Positions 4,900 through 6,092 of a stretch of 6,092 nt of DNA are shown here, piece by piece (positions within the stretch are counted from its first letter, which is position 1; each line of letters opens with the position of its first letter). The translations under genes were made by a program, and so were the position numbers. Origin of the DNA: Phycisphaerales bacterium. GTDB lineage: Bacteria > Planctomycetota > Phycisphaerae > SM23-33. Location of the stretch: assembly GCA_003153915.1 (NCBI GenBank), contig PMBX01000193.1, positions 1 to 6,092 of the forward strand, read 5' to 3'. The notes beneath the pieces were generated by a model. That model worked only from the letters and a program-made list of their open reading frames with translations, did not search any database and was not told where the DNA came from.

Positions 4900-6092
4900 A
4901 TGGCGGAAAAGGCACGCAAGAATCGTCACCTCTTCACAAGCGAGTCCGTAACCCAGGGCCATCCCGACAAGGTGGCCGATCAGATATCCGACGGCCTGCT
5001 GGACAGCCTCCTGGCGGTCGACCGGCATGCTCGCGTCGCCAGCGAGACGCTGGTGACCACCGGGCTGGTGGTGCTGGCTGGGGAGGTCACCGTCCACAAC
5101 ACCAAGGCCGAGCAGGCCCTCCTGGCGGCTGAAGACACCGCCCGGGAAATCATCCGCCAGATCGGTTACGACGATCCGGCGGTCGGGTTCGACTACCGCT
5201 CATGCGCGGTGATTCGGACGCTCCACAGCCAGTCTGCCGACATTTCCCAAGGCGTCACCGCCGGGGCGGCCAAGGAGCAGGGCGCCGGCGACCAGGGGCT
5301 GATGTTCGGTTTCGCCTGCGACGAAACGCGTCAGCTAATGCCCCTGCCCATCCAGTTGGCCCACCGCATGACGGCCCGGCTGAGCGAGGCACGCAAGAGC
5401 GGGCTGGTCAAGTGGCTTCGCCCCGACGGCAAAAGCCAGGTGACGGTGGAATACGTCGACGACGTACCGCAACGCCTGCACACGGTGGTGCTCTCAACGC
5501 AGCACAACGAGAGCGTCATCGACCCACGCACCAACAATATGTCCCAGCGGGCCAAGGCCGAATTGATCGCCAAGATCATCAAGCCGGTGGTGATGGAGGA
5601 GTGCCCGCGCCTATGGAACAATAAGATCGTCTTCCACATCAACCCCACCGGGCGGTTCGTCATCGGCGGACCCAACGGAGACACGGGCCTGACGGGGCGC
5701 AAGATCATCGTTGACACCTACGGCGGAAGGGGGGCGCACGGTGGCGGGGCGTTTTCGGGCAAGGACCCCTCCAAGGTGGACCGTTCGGCCAGCTACATGG
5801 CCAGGCACATCGCCAAGAACGTGGTGGCCGCCAAATTGGCAAGGGTCTGCGAGTTGCAGGTGTCCTATGCCATCGGCGTGGCCGAACCGGTCAGTGTACT
5901 GGTGGATTGCGAAGGAAGCTGCGTGGTGGCCGAAGCGCTTCTGGAGCGGGTTATCCGCGATGTCTTCCCGCTCAAACCGGCAGAGATTATCGATTACCTC
6001 GACCTGCTGAGGCCCATCTATCGTGACACGGCGCACGACGGGCATTTCGGCCGCGTGGGCAGGAATTTCACCTGGGAAAAGACCGACAAGGC
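4900..6092 (+). CDS. metK: S-adenosylmethionine synthetase, 3' end cut by window
   Basis: MetK makes S-adenosylmethionine from methionine and ATP in the cytoplasm, usually as a tetramer with Mg2+ and K+. The 397 complete codons visible cover nearly the whole protein (family about 380-400). Motifs in order are FTSESVTQGHPDK (12-24; H21 and D23 contact ATP/Mg), SETLVTTG (48-55; E49), QSADISQGV (111-119), GAGDQGLMFGFA (128-139), RPDGKSQVTVEY (174-185; K178), the block 248-276 with NPTGRF, GDTGLTGRK and DTYGG (R267, K268), and GGGAFSGKDPSKVDRSA (281-297). The end, GHFGR (381-385) and FTWEKTDK (390-397), is the usual C-terminal signature, so only a few residues are missing. The common ESVTEGHPDK reads ESVTQGHPDK, a minor change. 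AAGGA (4884-4888) lies eleven bases before the ATG. A terminator-like hairpin separates it from the pectin genes. Confidence 0.97.
   Translation, partial: MAEKARKNRHLFTSESVTQGHPDKVADQISDGLLDSLLAVDRHARVASETLVTTGLVVLAGEVTVHNTKAEQALLAAEDTAREIIRQIGYDDPAVGFDYRSCAVIRTLHSQSADISQGVTAGAAKEQGAGDQGLMFGFACDETRQLMPLPIQLAHRMTARLSEARKSGLVKWLRPDGKSQVTVEYVDDVPQRLHTVVLSTQHNESVIDPRTNNMSQRAKAELIAKIIKPVVMEECPRLWNNKIVFHINPTGRFVIGGPNGDTGLTGRKIIVDTYGGRGAHGGGAFSGKDPSKVDRSASYMARHIAKNVVAAKLARVCELQVSYAIGVAEPVSVLVDCEGSCVVAEALLERVIRDVFPLKPAEIIDYLDLLRPIYRDTAHDGHFGRVGRNFTWEKTDK

Noticed and set aside
5611..6045. 144-codon open frame on the minus strand
   Set aside because: It is antisense to the strongly supported metK and has no family pattern.

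Overview
The window looks like a chromosomal segment from a GC-rich, polysaccharide-degrading Gram-negative-type bacterium. I favour a planctomycete (Planctomycetota, perhaps Phycisphaerae) for three reasons: the secreted PL1-type pectate lyase ends in a calcium-binding DTDGDGMPDAWE module, pectinolysis genes sit beside an aldo/keto reductase and a housekeeping gene, and the PL1-metK spacer holds a GCCATG/CATGGC-rich palindromic element of a kind I associate with planctomycete spacers. This placement is inference; the window holds no rRNA or other phylogenetic marker except metK.

Layout, all genes on the + strand. Positions 1-380 have no gene I can name: there is an open reading frame tail to a TAG at 223-225, small hairpins, and a plausible promoter at 261-289. 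Positions 381-2042 encode a signal-less 553-residue protein resembling family PL2 exo-acting pectate lyases. Positions 2129-3064 encode an aldo/keto reductase with a complete catalytic tetrad. A 164-base spacer with a perfect 14-base palindrome follows. Positions 3229-4638 encode a secreted 469-residue PL1-type pectate lyase. Positions 4639-4899 hold a palindromic repeat element, a terminator-like hairpin inside it, a set of alternating GGATAA/TTATCC repeats and a candidate promoter. From 4900 to the window end lies metK (S-adenosylmethionine synthetase), lacking only its extreme C-terminus.

The first three genes make a coherent story. A secreted PL1 lyase would cut polygalacturonate outside the cytoplasm, an intracellular PL2-like lyase would shorten imported unsaturated oligogalacturonides, and the aldo/keto reductase could act on a released sugar or keto-uronate. 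No transporter, KduI/KduD or KdgK-type gene is visible, so the pathway is incomplete here. metK appears to be a separate transcription unit insulated by the terminator-like element.

Nothing in the window is clearly a new defence, mobile or regulatory system. The most distinctive points are the PL2-like cytoplasmic lyase in a probable planctomycete, the GCCATG palindromic element with an embedded terminator, the palindrome before the PL1 gene, and the repeat-rich metK leader.
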